Translations under genes and position numbers: made by a program
Assembly: GCA_030019335.1 (NCBI GenBank)
Contig: JASEET010000004.1
Coordinates: forward strand, 78,149-142,148
Direction: 5' to 3'
DNA length: 64,000 nucleotides
From: Candidatus Bathyarchaeia archaeon
GTDB lineage: Archaea; Thermoproteota; Bathyarchaeia; Bathyarchaeales; Bathycorpusculaceae
The notes under the pieces: generated by a model
Databases searched by the model: none
Seen by the model: the letters and a program-made list of their open reading frames with translations, nothing else
What the model was told of the DNA's origin: nothing
Part shown: positions 9,107-18,519 of the stretch, one piece after another
Layout: every line of letters begins with the position of its first letter
Numbering within the stretch: the first letter of the stretch is position 1

Positions 9107-11488
9107 TTAAACCTCGCTGCTGAATGTTCGCTTCCAACCCGCCAACAAATCACTGAGCGAAGCGTCTACAACAACTTCGCCATTTAGTCCGTAAATGCAC
9201 AGTCGCGGAGCTTTCGTAACTTTCCCTATTTCAGCGTAAACTTTCCCCTTCATTAAAGCCTCAAAATCTTTTTTCGCTTTTTCTGAAACTTCTACTAAGA
9301 AGCGGCTGTTAGATTCAGAGAACAGAACAAAGTCGTTGCGGTTTAGGGTTTTCCTCGGAACCTTTCGCAAATCCAGTTCCATTCCATATCCGCCAGCGAA
9401 AGCCATCTCCGCAGCAGCCACAGCTAAACCACCCTCGGACAAATCGTGACAAGCGTTAATCAGCCCTAAATCAATGGCTCCAGTAACAGCTTTGAACGTT
9501 TTTCTGGCTTGGTTAGGTCGCACTTTAGGCACGGTATTTCCAAGAAAACCTTTTAGTCTATAGTATTCTGAGCCGCCTAACTCGTGAAAGGTTTGCCCAA
9601 CAATGTAAATTAGGTTATTTGGCGCTTTAACATCCATTGAAACTGTTGAACGAACGTCTGGAACGATGCCCAAAGCCGTGATTAGAAGTGTCGGTGTTAC
9701 TGGTCCGAGCGGAGACTCGTTATAAAGGCTATCTTTGCCAGAAATAAACGGTGTTCCGAAAGCGGTTGCAAAATCGTAGCATGCCTCACAACCCTTAACA
9801 AGACTACCTAGCCTTTTTGGTTTTTCTGGATTCCCCCACGTGAAATTGTCAAGCAAAGCGATTCTTCTGCCGCCAACAGCCACATTATTTCTTATCGCCT
9901 CATCTATTGCTGAGGCAGCCATCCAATAAGCATCAATTTTTCCATATTGTGGGTTCATTCCACAAGAAACAGCTACACCTCTCCAAGAATCTGTTAAAGG
10001 CTTTATTACAGTCGCATCATTCGGTCCACCATACTCGCCTTGCAGGGGTTTAAGCACGGTATTTCCTTTCACCTCATGATCATAAGTGCGTATCACTCTT
10101 TCTTTGCTTGCAATGTTTGGTGAAGATAAAAGCTGCAGAAGCGTTTCGGTTAGGTTTTCTGGCTCTCGAAAGCGTGGCTCTTCAAAACTTGTTTGCTTAT
10201 ATTCTGCGGTTCTCACAGCTTTCGGAGGTTCAAAAAGGAAGGAGATATCCATTTCCGCAACTTTCTCACCTTGATAATAAATCCGCAAAACCTCATCTGC
10301 GGTGTATTTTCCAATAGCAGTAGCTTCAACGTCCTCTTTCTCAAAAATTTCCAAAACATGTTCAAGATTTTCTGGAGGCACAGCCAAAAGCATTCTTTCC
10401 TGCGATTCAGAAACATAAATTTCCCACGGAGCCAATCCTGGATACTTCAGCGGAACCTTTTCAAGCTCTACGACAACACCACAATTGAACCTTTTTGCAG
10501 TTTCGCCAACGGCAGAGGATAAACCGCCACCGCCCAAATCGGTTATTGCCGATGCCAGCTCAAGATCTCGAATTTCAACTATGGCTCTTTTCAGCTTTTC
10601 TTCCTCAATCGGGTTTGCAATTTGAACTGCTGGTCTGGAAACCACTTCTGATTTTTCCGTCAGTTCAGCAGATGCGAAAGTTACGCCGTGAATGCCATCT
10701 CGGCCCGTTTTTCCTCCAGCTAAAACAATTACGTCGCCTGGTTTGGCGTTTCTCCTAAACTTTTTCAGTGGAAGCAGTCCTATGCATCCGCAATAAACAA
10801 CAACGTTTCCAACGTAACTTTCATCAAAGTATACTGCTCCGTTCACTGTCGGGATTCCCATGTTATTACCATAGTTTCCAATGCCCGCTACGACACCCAT
10901 GTAAACGTATTTCGGATGCTTCACACCCGGCGGCAATTTTTCATAATCATAATCCAAAGGACCGAAACCCAAAACATCTGTGCATGCAATTGGGTCTGCC
11001 CAAACGCCCAAAATGTCGCGGATTACTCCACCCATGCCTGTGGCTGCACCGCCGAAGGGCTCTATTGCTGATGGATGATTGTGGGTTTCAACTTTAACTG
11101 CTATTCCATAACCCTTGTCAAAATGGATTATACCCGCATTATCTTCAAAAACGGAGAAGCACCAGCGTGGATTAATTTCCTCGGTAGCCTTTGCAATATA
11201 CGTTTTAAAGAGGCTGTCAATCTCTTTTCCGTTAATTTTTATTTTTCCTTTGAAGGTTTTGTGGAAGCAATGTTCAGACCATGTCTGCCCTATGGTTTGA
11301 AGCTCCACATCTGTTGGGTTCCGCCCTTTTTTCTTAAAATATTCCTGAACAACCTTCATTTCTTGCAAGTTTAAGCCTATGCCAAGTTCTCGGCTTATTT
11401 TAAGGAGCTGCTCATCTGTAGCCTTAAGTATGTTTATCTCAAAAAGTGGAAATGATGTTTTTCTGCGAATGTAAAGGCTTACGGTCAT
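9107..11488 (-). CDS. purL: FGAM synthase large subunit (small-type PurL)
   Basis: ATP-dependent conversion of formylglycinamide ribonucleotide to FGAM, working with PurS and PurQ. At 793 residues it is the small archaeal/Gram-positive type without fused glutaminase. Recognisable segments are TIGQTWSEHCFHKTF near the N terminus, VETHNHPSAIEPFGGAATG (about 138-156) and the C-terminal ISGKDSLYNE and CHDLSEGGLAVA. ATG overlaps the purS stop (ATGA). Confidence 0.95.
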   Translation of the reverse strand: MTVSLYIRRKTSFPLFEINILKATDEQLLKISRELGIGLNLQEMKVVQEYFKKKGRNPTDVELQTIGQTWSEHCFHKTFKGKIKINGKEIDSLFKTYIAKATEEINPRWCFSVFEDNAGIIHFDKGYGIAVKVETHNHPSAIEPFGGAATGMGGVIRDILGVWADPIACTDVLGFGPLDYDYEKLPPGVKHPKYVYMGVVAGIGNYGNNMGIPTVNGAVYFDESYVGNVVVYCGCIGLLPLKKFRRNAKPGDVIVLAGGKTGRDGIHGVTFASAELTEKSEVVSRPAVQIANPIEEEKLKRAIVEIRDLELASAITDLGGGGLSSAVGETAKRFNCGVVVELEKVPLKYPGLAPWEIYVSESQERMLLAVPPENLEHVLEIFEKEDVEATAIGKYTADEVLRIYYQGEKVAEMDISFLFEPPKAVRTAEYKQTSFEEPRFREPENLTETLLQLLSSPNIASKERVIRTYDHEVKGNTVLKPLQGEYGGPNDATVIKPLTDSWRGVAVSCGMNPQYGKIDAYWMAASAIDEAIRNNVAVGGRRIALLDNFTWGNPEKPKRLGSLVKGCEACYDFATAFGTPFISGKDSLYNESPLGPVTPTLLITALGIVPDVRSTVSMDVKAPNNLIYIVGQTFHELGGSEYYRLKGFLGNTVPKVRPNQARKTFKAVTGAIDLGLINACHDLSEGGLAVAAAEMAFAGGYGMELDLRKVPRKTLNRNDFVLFSESNSRFLVEVSEKAKKDFEALMKGKVYAEIGKVTKAPRLCIYGLNGEVVVDASLSDLLAGWKRTFSSEV

Positions 11489-11736
11489 TTTTCTTCCTCA
11501 ATCACGATTGCATAACTATCCTTTGTTGGGTTTGCTAGAAGCCTTTTACACATTTCCTCAGCTTTAGTTTCAGCCTCCTTCCTTGATTCAGCCTCAAGAA
11601 ACACACTGTAAACTTTACTAACGTTCACTGCTTCAACTTTATATCCAAGTTCCTTCAGCAAACGTGCTGTAGTTTCGCCTTCAGGATCACTGTGCCCCGG
11701 CTTTAACCTAACTTCAATTCTTAAGCGATATTTCAT
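11485..11736 (-). CDS. purS: FGAM synthase accessory subunit PurS
   Basis: Small subunit (83 residues) that bridges PurL and PurQ and is needed for ammonia transfer in the three-part enzyme. Family hallmarks are the start YRLRIEVRLKPGHSDPEG and the middle VEAVNVSKVYSVFLEA. It is first in its operon, and its stop overlaps purL by 4 bases. It starts 57 bases beyond the purM stop, so purM is probably transcribed into the operon. Confidence 0.9.
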   Translation of the reverse strand: MKYRLRIEVRLKPGHSDPEGETTARLLKELGYKVEAVNVSKVYSVFLEAESRKEAETKAEEMCKRLLANPTKDSYAIVIEEEK

Positions 11737-11793
11737 AGGTTAAGTTTGAATTTCAAGAAATTTAAACACTTTTATCAGCAACGAAGCAAACGA

Positions 11794-12948
11794 CTATTTT
11801 AGAATGATTTTCCTATCTTCGTAAAGAATTTTAATTCCCTCGGAGTCTGTTACATGTCCTATTTGTTCGGCTTGCACCGCGGTTTTTTCTAAAAGGTCTA
11901 TCGCCTTGTCTCTATTTGCCTTATCCACTATTAATGCGAATCCCCATCCCATGTTGAAGGTTTTAAACATCTCCTCATCTGTTATTATGCCGCCCAGTTC
12001 AGAAGCGGTTTTCTGAATTAACTCAAATATTGGCTGCGGTTTAAAATTGTCAAACGCGAAACCTATACCCTCTGAAAAGCTTGTTAAACGGTCAAACTTC
12101 AAGTATGCATCACCCGTGATGTGCACCGCAGCCTTAACTTTAAGCTCTTCCGCAACCTTCAGCAAAGGCTTAACATATATTCTAGTCGGTTCTAAAACTT
12201 CGTAGACCATTTCTCTTTCTAATCCTTCCGGAACATCATAAGGCGCGTATTTCCCGCCCCACTGTTTGAATAAAATTTTTCTTGCAAGAGATATACCGTT
12301 GCTATGAATTCCTGAACTTCGCAATCCAAGGATGGTGTCACTGGGTTTTATGTTCCTTCCAGAGATTATTTTTTCGCTTGAAACTTCGCCTATGGCTGAA
12401 AAAACCATGTCAAAGCCTTTGCCTTCCACTAAGCCCTTTATCAGTTCTGGAACATCACCGATTTCACCACTCGGCACAATGCATTCCGCTTCAGTTGCAC
12501 CCTTAACGATACCTTTCATCCATTCCCTAACTAGAATAAGGTCTGAAACATGTGCATGAATATTATCTGCAACCGCCAAAGGCTTTGCACCAGACCTTAC
12601 AACATCGTTAACAGCCATAGCTACGCCATCAATCCCTATTGTGTCGTATTTTTCAGCTAATTGCGCAACAAGCACCTTTGTGCCTATACCTTCAATAACC
12701 AAGTCTAAGAAACGATTTTCTCCTAAAGGGAAAATGTTTCCATAAGGAAGTTGAACGACCTCGCCGTAAGGGCTAAATCTATAAGTTTCTTCCAAAATCC
12801 GTAACACTTTTTTAGATTCAACTCTCAACTCTCTATTAACACCAGCATCAGCATACGTAAATTTTTGAGGCAATGCTGTTCCCCTAAATCTTAAGTGTTC
12901 GCAGTATCTATCCACTTCGGGATATACATGTGTTTCTTTAAGTATCAT
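11794..12948 (-). CDS. purM: AIR synthetase (PurM)
   Basis: Closes the imidazole ring: FGAM plus ATP gives aminoimidazole ribonucleotide. The PurM fold is seen in FTYADAGVNRELR, IGIDGVAMAVNDVVRSGAKP (a full family motif) and GLRSSGIHSNGISLARKIL. At 384 residues it is longer than the usual 330-350, with an N-terminal lead of about 30 residues that contains no recognisable domain. It lies upstream of purS on the same strand, giving purM-purS-purL-purQ in pathway order reversed only for purM. Confidence 0.93.
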   Translation of the reverse strand: MILKETHVYPEVDRYCEHLRFRGTALPQKFTYADAGVNRELRVESKKVLRILEETYRFSPYGEVVQLPYGNIFPLGENRFLDLVIEGIGTKVLVAQLAEKYDTIGIDGVAMAVNDVVRSGAKPLAVADNIHAHVSDLILVREWMKGIVKGATEAECIVPSGEIGDVPELIKGLVEGKGFDMVFSAIGEVSSEKIISGRNIKPSDTILGLRSSGIHSNGISLARKILFKQWGGKYAPYDVPEGLEREMVYEVLEPTRIYVKPLLKVAEELKVKAAVHITGDAYLKFDRLTSFSEGIGFAFDNFKPQPIFELIQKTASELGGIITDEEMFKTFNMGWGFALIVDKANRDKAIDLLEKTAVQAEQIGHVTDSEGIKILYEDRKIILK

Positions 12949-12968
12949 AGAAATAACGGTTTTGTTCT

Positions 12969-12989
12969 TCTCTCTTTCGAGAAGAGAGA
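12969..12989 (-). promoter_or_regulatory. Inverted repeat in the purM 5' region
   Basis: TCTCTCTT and AAGAGAGA form a perfect 8-bp stem with a 5-base loop, 21-41 bases upstream of the purM ATG. A TATA-like GGTATAAACA lies further upstream (about 13030-13040), so the repeat would be in the 5' untranslated region. It could be an RNA hairpin or a protein operator. No second copy was seen near purF or purS. The rest of the 236-base gap (12949-13184) shows nothing else. Confidence 0.3.
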
Positions 12990-13184
12990 TTAAGAGAAAT
13001 CTTCCCAGAGTACGTTGAGATGAAATACGTGTTTATACCTTCATTAATGAACAGACTGTTTTAGGAGCTTGAAAGACCAACTTTAGAAGAAAAGAAAGGA
13101 TTCTAGGTATATTTTCCTTAGTGGACGATGTTTTCTATTTTGGAAACAAGCTTAACGAATATAGAGTTGCGCTGGTGTGTTTCA

Positions 13185-14669
13185 TTACCGTGTGTATGTT
13201 AGAGCGTGCGCTTTTTTGGGGGTTTCTGCGAAAACCTTAGTCTTGTTTGCATGCGCGTGTTTTGATAGGTAGATGGTAGTTATTATGAAGATTGCTGTTG
13301 TAGCTGCAAAGATATACATTAGGTTTCGAATATTGTGTACGTTTTTGGAGTAATCCGATAGGTGTTCCTGATAGGAATGGTTCAACTCGCTGTAGCTTTC
13401 TTGAAGCTGACTATAATTGCCTAAGAGAATGCTATAGTTTTTTAGAAAGTCATAATATAGCGCGTTCAGATCGTATAAATCCATTTGCAACTTGACATGC
13501 TTATCGAGTAGTTCGTTGTAAAGGTACAGCGTTTTGGAAGAAATTATTGTAATGGCATGACTACTATGGATATAGGTGAAATATGTATAAACATATGTCT
13601 CGTTTGAAACATCAAGTCGTATTGGCACGATTTCTTCCATATCAACCAGTACAATATATGGATAGTTCATCAACTCGGTAGGGATCGCAACTCTGCAGAA
13701 ACCAACCGTACTATCTTTGCCTGTAGCATTGAAGCGTATTATTTTGTTTCCAGTTTCTGACCCAATTTCAAATCTGAATTCAGAGATTGTTGAATTGCAA
13801 ATAGTAGTAACATAGTACGTTTCTCTTTCCAAGGCTACGTTGAAAACAGAAAACATTCCCATTAGAGGATAATTGTCTATGTTGTTCTCTTCGATTTTTT
13901 TGTAAGGGATATCACCTATTCCATCCCAGCCAGTCTCATTCTGATAGGAATTACTGTATAGATCCACACCAGTATAGTCGCTCCAATAATTGCCTTCCTT
14001 TCCATTATCCCAGACATTAATCGAACTATAGCTGTAAGCTTGTTGAATGTTATTAACGAAGTTATTGTGGAAAATCACATTTCTGCTGGAATCAAAAAGG
14101 AGGATTCCACAGTCGTTGTCTGTTATTTTGTTGCGTGAAAACACGTTGTTGCCAGAATAATAGAGGATAATTCCATCGTAGTTGTTAGTTATCGTGTTGT
14201 CTGAGACTAGGTTGTTGCTGGAATAGTAAAGGCTAATTCCATAGTTGTTGTTTGTTATTGTGTTGTGGCTTATGTCATTACCAGTGGAACGGTCTATGAA
14301 TATGCCACTGTTGTATGAACTCGTACCGCTTTTCCTTATAGTGAAACCCTTGATGCTTACGTTGTTAGCCGTTATAGAAATTACGCTGCCAGTTCCTCCG
14401 CCATCAATAATTGTTGAGTGTCTGTCTTCTCCAATGAGTGATATACTCTTGTTGATGACGACATGTTCATAGTATGTTCCGTTGTACACAAAAATTGTGT
14501 CCCCCGAATTTGCATGGTTGATAGCTTCTTGTATTGTTGGATAGTCTGTTGGAACATAGATTACATCTGTACCTGCCTTTGCAGATATTTTGTATTCCGT
14601 TAGAAACAATATGGATAACAAACACAAGATTGTAAATGAAGCCAGGATAGCTTTATTCAATTTAATCAC
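13185..14669 (-). CDS. Secreted right-handed beta-helix protein with C-terminal membrane anchor (NosD-like)
   Basis: 494 residues. A signal peptide or N-terminal anchor is at 7-30. It is followed by YVPTDYPTIQEAINHANSGDTI, the usual lead into surface beta-helix proteins. Repeats of about 22-24 residues rich in NxIxxNxxGIxLxxSSNNxxxxNxI (about 110-215) form the parallel helix. A WDNGKEGNYWSDY element (common in archaeal NosD-like proteins) follows. After a beta-rich domain there is a coiled-coil-like stretch (about 395-440) and a transmembrane segment near 447-468 with a short basic cytoplasmic tail. Likely displayed on the cell surface. The ligand is unknown. Confidence 0.75.
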   Translation of the reverse strand: MIKLNKAILASFTILCLLSILFLTEYKISAKAGTDVIYVPTDYPTIQEAINHANSGDTIFVYNGTYYEHVVINKSISLIGEDRHSTIIDGGGTGSVISITANNVSIKGFTIRKSGTSSYNSGIFIDRSTGNDISHNTITNNNYGISLYYSSNNLVSDNTITNNYDGIILYYSGNNVFSRNKITDNDCGILLFDSSRNVIFHNNFVNNIQQAYSYSSINVWDNGKEGNYWSDYTGVDLYSNSYQNETGWDGIGDIPYKKIEENNIDNYPLMGMFSVFNVALERETYYVTTICNSTISEFRFEIGSETGNKIIRFNATGKDSTVGFCRVAIPTELMNYPYIVLVDMEEIVPIRLDVSNETYVYTYFTYIHSSHAITIISSKTLYLYNELLDKHVKLQMDLYDLNALYYDFLKNYSILLGNYSQLQESYSELNHSYQEHLSDYSKNVHNIRNLMYIFAATTAIFIITTIYLSKHAHANKTKVFAETPKKAHALTYTR

Positions 14670-14726
14670 GGTCTATTTTGTTAGTACAGAGAATTATTAA
14701 ACGTTAAGGTGAAATGTGCGTTATAG

Positions 14727-15338
14727 TTATTGTTGCGAGAGTGTTTTTCCCAGCATGAGAGAACATGCGACAGCAACGGAAAAGACAGCAACGAAAATGA
14801 TTGGGTTAATAGTAGGTTGCGTGAGGTCCCAGAAAATCGCTGTGTATGATGCGACTATTATGAATACTAGTATGCAAATCTTGGTTTTGATATTGTTTAG
14901 TTTAGCTGTAGGTTTTTCTTGTTGGCTTAATGTGGAGTGTAACAGATTTTGCATTTGTTTTATTTGCTGGTCTGTCGCAAAAATTACAAGATTTTTGTCA
15001 ATGTCTTGAAACTTGAAACTTGAAAGCGCATATCTTTGTAACTCCCAAGGCTTCTTCTTTGGCAAAATCCTGACGATGTTGCTTTTTTCCATTTTTTTTA
15101 AGATTGTTTGAATTTTACGGATAAACTGGACGTCATTTGTTTTTTCTTCTCCGTATAGTCTTTTTATTATGTCTTTGACATCTGGAAAATATAGTTCAAG
15201 TTGGAAGGATACAATTGCTTTGGCAAGATCATACTGATATTCACCTTCTCGTAAACGTAGATTGCCAGTTTTATAGTCGGCGCTCAGAGCTTCTTGCAAA
15301 AATCGTATTTCACTCGGTGTTAGCCTACACTTTGACAA
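14727..15338 (-). CDS. Membrane protein with winged-helix-like N-terminal domain, unknown function
   Basis: 203 residues. The first about 95 are soluble and helical (LTPSEIRFLQEAL, then FIRKIQTILKKMEKSNIVRI), which looks like a winged-helix DNA-binding fold. A linker is followed by two transmembrane segments (about 151-172 and 178-197). No family is recognised. A membrane-tethered transcription regulator is one reading. It lies 57 bases upstream of the beta-helix gene on the same strand, so the two may be co-transcribed. Confidence 0.5.
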   Translation of the reverse strand: MSKCRLTPSEIRFLQEALSADYKTGNLRLREGEYQYDLAKAIVSFQLELYFPDVKDIIKRLYGEEKTNDVQFIRKIQTILKKMEKSNIVRILPKKKPWELQRYALSSFKFQDIDKNLVIFATDQQIKQMQNLLHSTLSQQEKPTAKLNNIKTKICILVFIIVASYTAIFWDLTQPTINPIIFVAVFSVAVACSLMLGKTLSQQ

Positions 15339-15531
15339 ACTGTTGACTCCTCTTCAATAGTTTCAGTTGAAATAACATAAAAATGCTTCGATGTTGAGAA
15401 TGTTTAATTTCGCCAGTTTCTAGCACGCACACTTCTGTTTTCAATAAAGTCTATGGAAAAAAACCGTAAGTGTTTCAACAACTATAATAAATAATCAAGG
15501 GAGAAAGGGTACGATATTTGGAAATGGAATT

Positions 15532-15819
15532 ATGTTAAGATCGAAGTCTTTCCCGATTTCACACGCATTTAAGTATAGAGATAGGGTGGCAATAATCGGC
15601 GATATACTAAAGATTGTTAAGAACTCGAAAGAAGGAAGGAGAAAAACACAAATAATGCAGAGCGCCAATTTGAATTACATCCAAACGAAGAAATACCTCA
15701 ACTACCTACTTAGTTGGGGCTTCCTTGTGGTCACAGAAAGAGAAACGTATGTTATAACAAAAGAAGGCTCCAAGTTTTTGCAGTTAGTTGAAGTACGAAG
15801 AATCCACAGTTTAATGTAA
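15532..15819 (+). CDS. Winged-helix transcriptional regulator (ArnR1/HTH_45-like)
   Basis: 95 residues. The pattern GDILKIVKNSKEGRRKTQIM, then NYIQTKKYLNYLLSWGFLV and YVITKEGSKFLQL is the one-domain winged helix abundant in TACK archaea: helix 2, recognition helix and wing. No ligand domain is present. It is monocistronic, convergent with korC and faces away from the membrane protein upstream. Target unknown. Confidence 0.75.
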   Translation: MLRSKSFPISHAFKYRDRVAIIGDILKIVKNSKEGRRKTQIMQSANLNYIQTKKYLNYLLSWGFLVVTERETYVITKEGSKFLQLVEVRRIHSLM

Positions 15820-15826
15820 AATGATT

Positions 15827-16357
15827 TCATTCGATTAATTCTTTTCCTTTTTTGTATGCTTGCATATTAACAGTTATAGCCTTTTTTGGAACAGTGTCTT
15901 TTATAGCCTTTTTCATGAAGTTTTCGTTTACTACCTTTGTTATTTTGTTTAAAGCGCCTAGCATAATCATGTTTGCATAAAGTTTTTCTCCAAATGTTTT
16001 TTCAGCGATTTCCGATGCTTGTATTTTAAAGAATTTTGCTTTAGTTTCAGGAATTTTTTTAACCATGCTGCTGTCGACGATGAGTACTCCATTTTCTTTT
16101 AAATCCTTTAAGTGCTTATCCACAGCTGTTTGGCTCATTGCGATGAGCATGTCACATTTTCTAACAGATGGAAAATCAATTTTGCCATCTGATATTATCA
16201 CTTCGCTTTTGGCCGCGCTTCCTCTGGCTTCCGCTCCATAGCTTTGGGTTTGCACGGCATTTTTTCCGTTGTATACGGCTGCTTTGCCTAAAACTTGTCC
16301 TGCTAAAATTACGCCTTGCCCACCAAATCCACTTATTCTTACTTCAATTTTCTTCAT
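15827..16357 (-). CDS. korC: 2-oxoacid:ferredoxin oxidoreductase gamma subunit
   Basis: Gamma subunit (176 residues) of the CoA-dependent 2-oxoacid ferredoxin oxidoreductase. It starts VRISGFGGQGVILAGQVLG, the Rossmann-like signature of the gamma domain, and contains SYGAEARGSAAKSEVIIS. It overlaps korB by 14 bases and ends the korA-korB-korC operon. The KorABC assignment (2-oxoglutarate or related acid) over PorABC comes from subunit lengths and order. Substrate specificity is inferred. Confidence 0.88.
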   Translation of the reverse strand: MKKIEVRISGFGGQGVILAGQVLGKAAVYNGKNAVQTQSYGAEARGSAAKSEVIISDGKIDFPSVRKCDMLIAMSQTAVDKHLKDLKENGVLIVDSSMVKKIPETKAKFFKIQASEIAEKTFGEKLYANMIMLGALNKITKVVNENFMKKAIKDTVPKKAITVNMQAYKKGKELIE

Positions 16358-17174
16358 TTTTCTGTGCTTCCTCGATTATTTTGTAAACGGCTTCGACCAA
16401 TGTGGGTCGCTGTCTCCGGACAAACTCGCCTACAATTATTTTTTCAGCTAGGTGTTCTTCGCTCCATTTTTCTGCTTGCTCTATCGAAATGGTGTTTTCT
16501 TTGAACCATTTTAACATGTCTTTGGCGCTTTTAAGCCCTATTCTTCTTCCGAAAGCGGTTGGACATTGGCTTACAACTTCGATGAATCTGAAGCCTTGCA
16601 TTTTTATAGCCTTTTTTATGGATTCTTTAAGTTCGTTTGGGTGGGTTGTTGTCCAGCGTGCAACGTAACAAGCTCCTGCTGTAACAGCTAGTCTGGCAGC
16701 ATCGAGTGGATATTCAAAGTTTCCGTAAGGTGTAGTTGTTGTTTTTGTCCCGAAGGGGGTTGTTGGTGCAACTTGTCCGCCTGTCATTCCGTAAACCATG
16801 TTGTTAACCATTATAACGAGGAGGTCTAGGTTTCTTCTTGTTGCGTGTATGAAGTGGCTTAAACCTATGCCTACAATGTCTCCGTCTCCGCCGAAAACGA
16901 CAACGTTCAAGTCGGGACGGAGAAGTTTTATGCCTGTTGCAACTGGTATGCTTCTTCCATGAGGTGTATGAATGGAGTCTGCTATAAAATATGGTGACGG
17001 AATCCATGCGGAACAGCCGATTCCGCTACAGAAAACAAATTTGCTTAGGTTTTTGTGGTCTAATTCATGAACAGCCCTCAGAAAAGTGTTCATAACTGTG
17101 AATATGCCGCAGCCTGGGCAGAATGGTAGCTTTAAATCTCTTAGATATTTCCGAACAGAGAACGTTTCAGTCAT
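16344..17174 (-). CDS. korB: 2-oxoacid:ferredoxin oxidoreductase beta subunit (TPP-binding)
   Basis: 276 residues. CPGCGIFTVM near the N terminus contributes to the cluster-binding region. The thiamine diphosphate motif is GGDGDIVGIGLSHFIHA followed by NNMVYGMTGGQ. Together with korA it catalyses oxidative decarboxylation of a 2-oxoacid to acyl-CoA with reduced ferredoxin, or the reverse carboxylation used in autotrophic growth. Stop and start overlap korA by 8 bases. Confidence 0.9.
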   Translation of the reverse strand: MTETFSVRKYLRDLKLPFCPGCGIFTVMNTFLRAVHELDHKNLSKFVFCSGIGCSAWIPSPYFIADSIHTPHGRSIPVATGIKLLRPDLNVVVFGGDGDIVGIGLSHFIHATRRNLDLLVIMVNNMVYGMTGGQVAPTTPFGTKTTTTPYGNFEYPLDAARLAVTAGACYVARWTTTHPNELKESIKKAIKMQGFRFIEVVSQCPTAFGRRIGLKSAKDMLKWFKENTISIEQAEKWSEEHLAEKIIVGEFVRRQRPTLVEAVYKIIEEAQKNEEN

Positions 17175-18312
17175 TTTTCTCCGCTTCCTCTATTTTAGCT
17201 AATAGCTCTTCCGGTGTGATTAATTCTCCACCACCAATCTTGTTTAGTGGGATAATTTTTGCTAAGCCGTTCGCCGTCCTTTCCACTTCATAGAACATCT
17301 GCTTTAGATTCATTTCTGGAACAATTATCTTTTCAGCAGTTTCCGCCAGTTTTTTAATTATTCTTTCTGGGAATGGCCAGAGGGTTTTCAACCTTACGTA
17401 ACCAATCTTGATTCCTCTTTTCTCTGCGTTTTTAACGGCTTCGTAGACTGTGCGGGATGTGCAGCCATAAGAGACTATACCTATTTGGCATTCATCAATG
17501 TTGTAGCTTTCGAAATCCGCGATTTCATCCACATGATTCTGAATTTTATTGCTGAGTCTCTCTACAAGGCGTCTATGGACTGTTGGGTCTGCTGTGAGTC
17601 TGATGCCGTATTCATTGTGGGTTGACCCTGTCACGGCTATGTTGAACCCTTCGCCAACAGCTGGCATCGGTGGAACCTCTTCTAAACCGAAGAAGGCTCT
17701 TTCTTCAACCTTTGGCTTTTTGCGGTTGATTATTTCTATGCTTTTTAGTGGTGGCACTGTGATTTGTTCTCTCATATGTGCGATTATTTCATCTGTGAGA
17801 AGTATGACTGGTGTGCGGTATTTTTCGGCTAGGTTGAATGCCCTAACTGTTAATGTGAACATCTCCTGCACAGAGTTTGGCGAAAGCACTATGGCTGAAT
17901 AGTCTCCATGAGTCCCCCAGCGAGACTGCATAACGTCACCTTGTCCGCATTTGGTGGCTTGTCCAGTGCTTGGACCTGCTCTTTGCACATCAACTATCAC
18001 GCATGGAGTTTCAGTCATGAAAGCGTAGCCTATGCTCTCTTGCATTAAGCTGAAGCCCGGTCCAGACGTTGCGGTCATGGCTTTATTTCCAGTCCAGCTT
18101 GCACCTATGACTGCGCAGATAGAAGCCATTTCATCCTCCATTTGGATGGGAATTCCACCAACCTGTGGCAATCGTTTAGCCATGTGCTCGGCTATTTCGC
18201 TTGCAGGTGTTATTGGATATCCAGCAAAAAAGCTACATCCAGCAATTATAGCCGCTTCAACGCATGCTTCATTTCCCTGCCAAAAATACGTGCCCGGATT
18301 AACTGTTCTCAT
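17167..18312 (-). CDS. korA: 2-oxoacid:ferredoxin oxidoreductase alpha subunit
   Basis: 381 residues, first gene of the operon. The typical segments are EAAIIAGCSFFAGYPITPAS, MEDEMASICAVIGASW and TATSGPGFSLMQE, from the pyrimidine-binding domain. GGAG precedes the ATG by 5 bases. Many KorABC systems include a separate 2x4Fe-4S ferredoxin-like delta subunit. None is next to this operon, since the upstream neighbour is a tRNA gene on the other strand. Confidence 0.9.
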   Translation of the reverse strand: MRTVNPGTYFWQGNEACVEAAIIAGCSFFAGYPITPASEIAEHMAKRLPQVGGIPIQMEDEMASICAVIGASWTGNKAMTATSGPGFSLMQESIGYAFMTETPCVIVDVQRAGPSTGQATKCGQGDVMQSRWGTHGDYSAIVLSPNSVQEMFTLTVRAFNLAEKYRTPVILLTDEIIAHMREQITVPPLKSIEIINRKKPKVEERAFFGLEEVPPMPAVGEGFNIAVTGSTHNEYGIRLTADPTVHRRLVERLSNKIQNHVDEIADFESYNIDECQIGIVSYGCTSRTVYEAVKNAEKRGIKIGYVRLKTLWPFPERIIKKLAETAEKIIVPEMNLKQMFYEVERTANGLAKIIPLNKIGGGELITPEELLAKIEEAEKND

Positions 18313-18387
18313 TCCCTATTCTCCTTTACAGAGTAATGGATAAAAGTTTAAGTTAGTTATTTCTTTTGCTAGATTTTAGTGCTTAAT

Positions 18388-18461
18388 GCGGTCGTAGTCT
18401 AGCTTGGCTAGGACTTCGGCCTCCCACGCCGACGACCCGGGTTCAAATCCCGGCGACCGCA
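18388..18461 (+). tRNA. tRNA-Gly (CCC)
   Basis: A full cloverleaf of 74 nt can be drawn. Acceptor GCGGTCG pairs with CGACCGC, D stem GTCT/GGAC, anticodon stem TCGGC/GCCGA with loop CTCCCAC (anticodon CCC), and T stem CCGGG/CCCGG with loop TTCAAAT. Discriminator base A. No intron and no encoded CCA. It reads glycine GGG codons. Confidence 0.93.
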
Positions 18462-18519
18462 TCAACAAATCAAATTGTAAAACCAAAGAAGGCAATCATA
18501 TTCCATTTCATCTTTCTAA

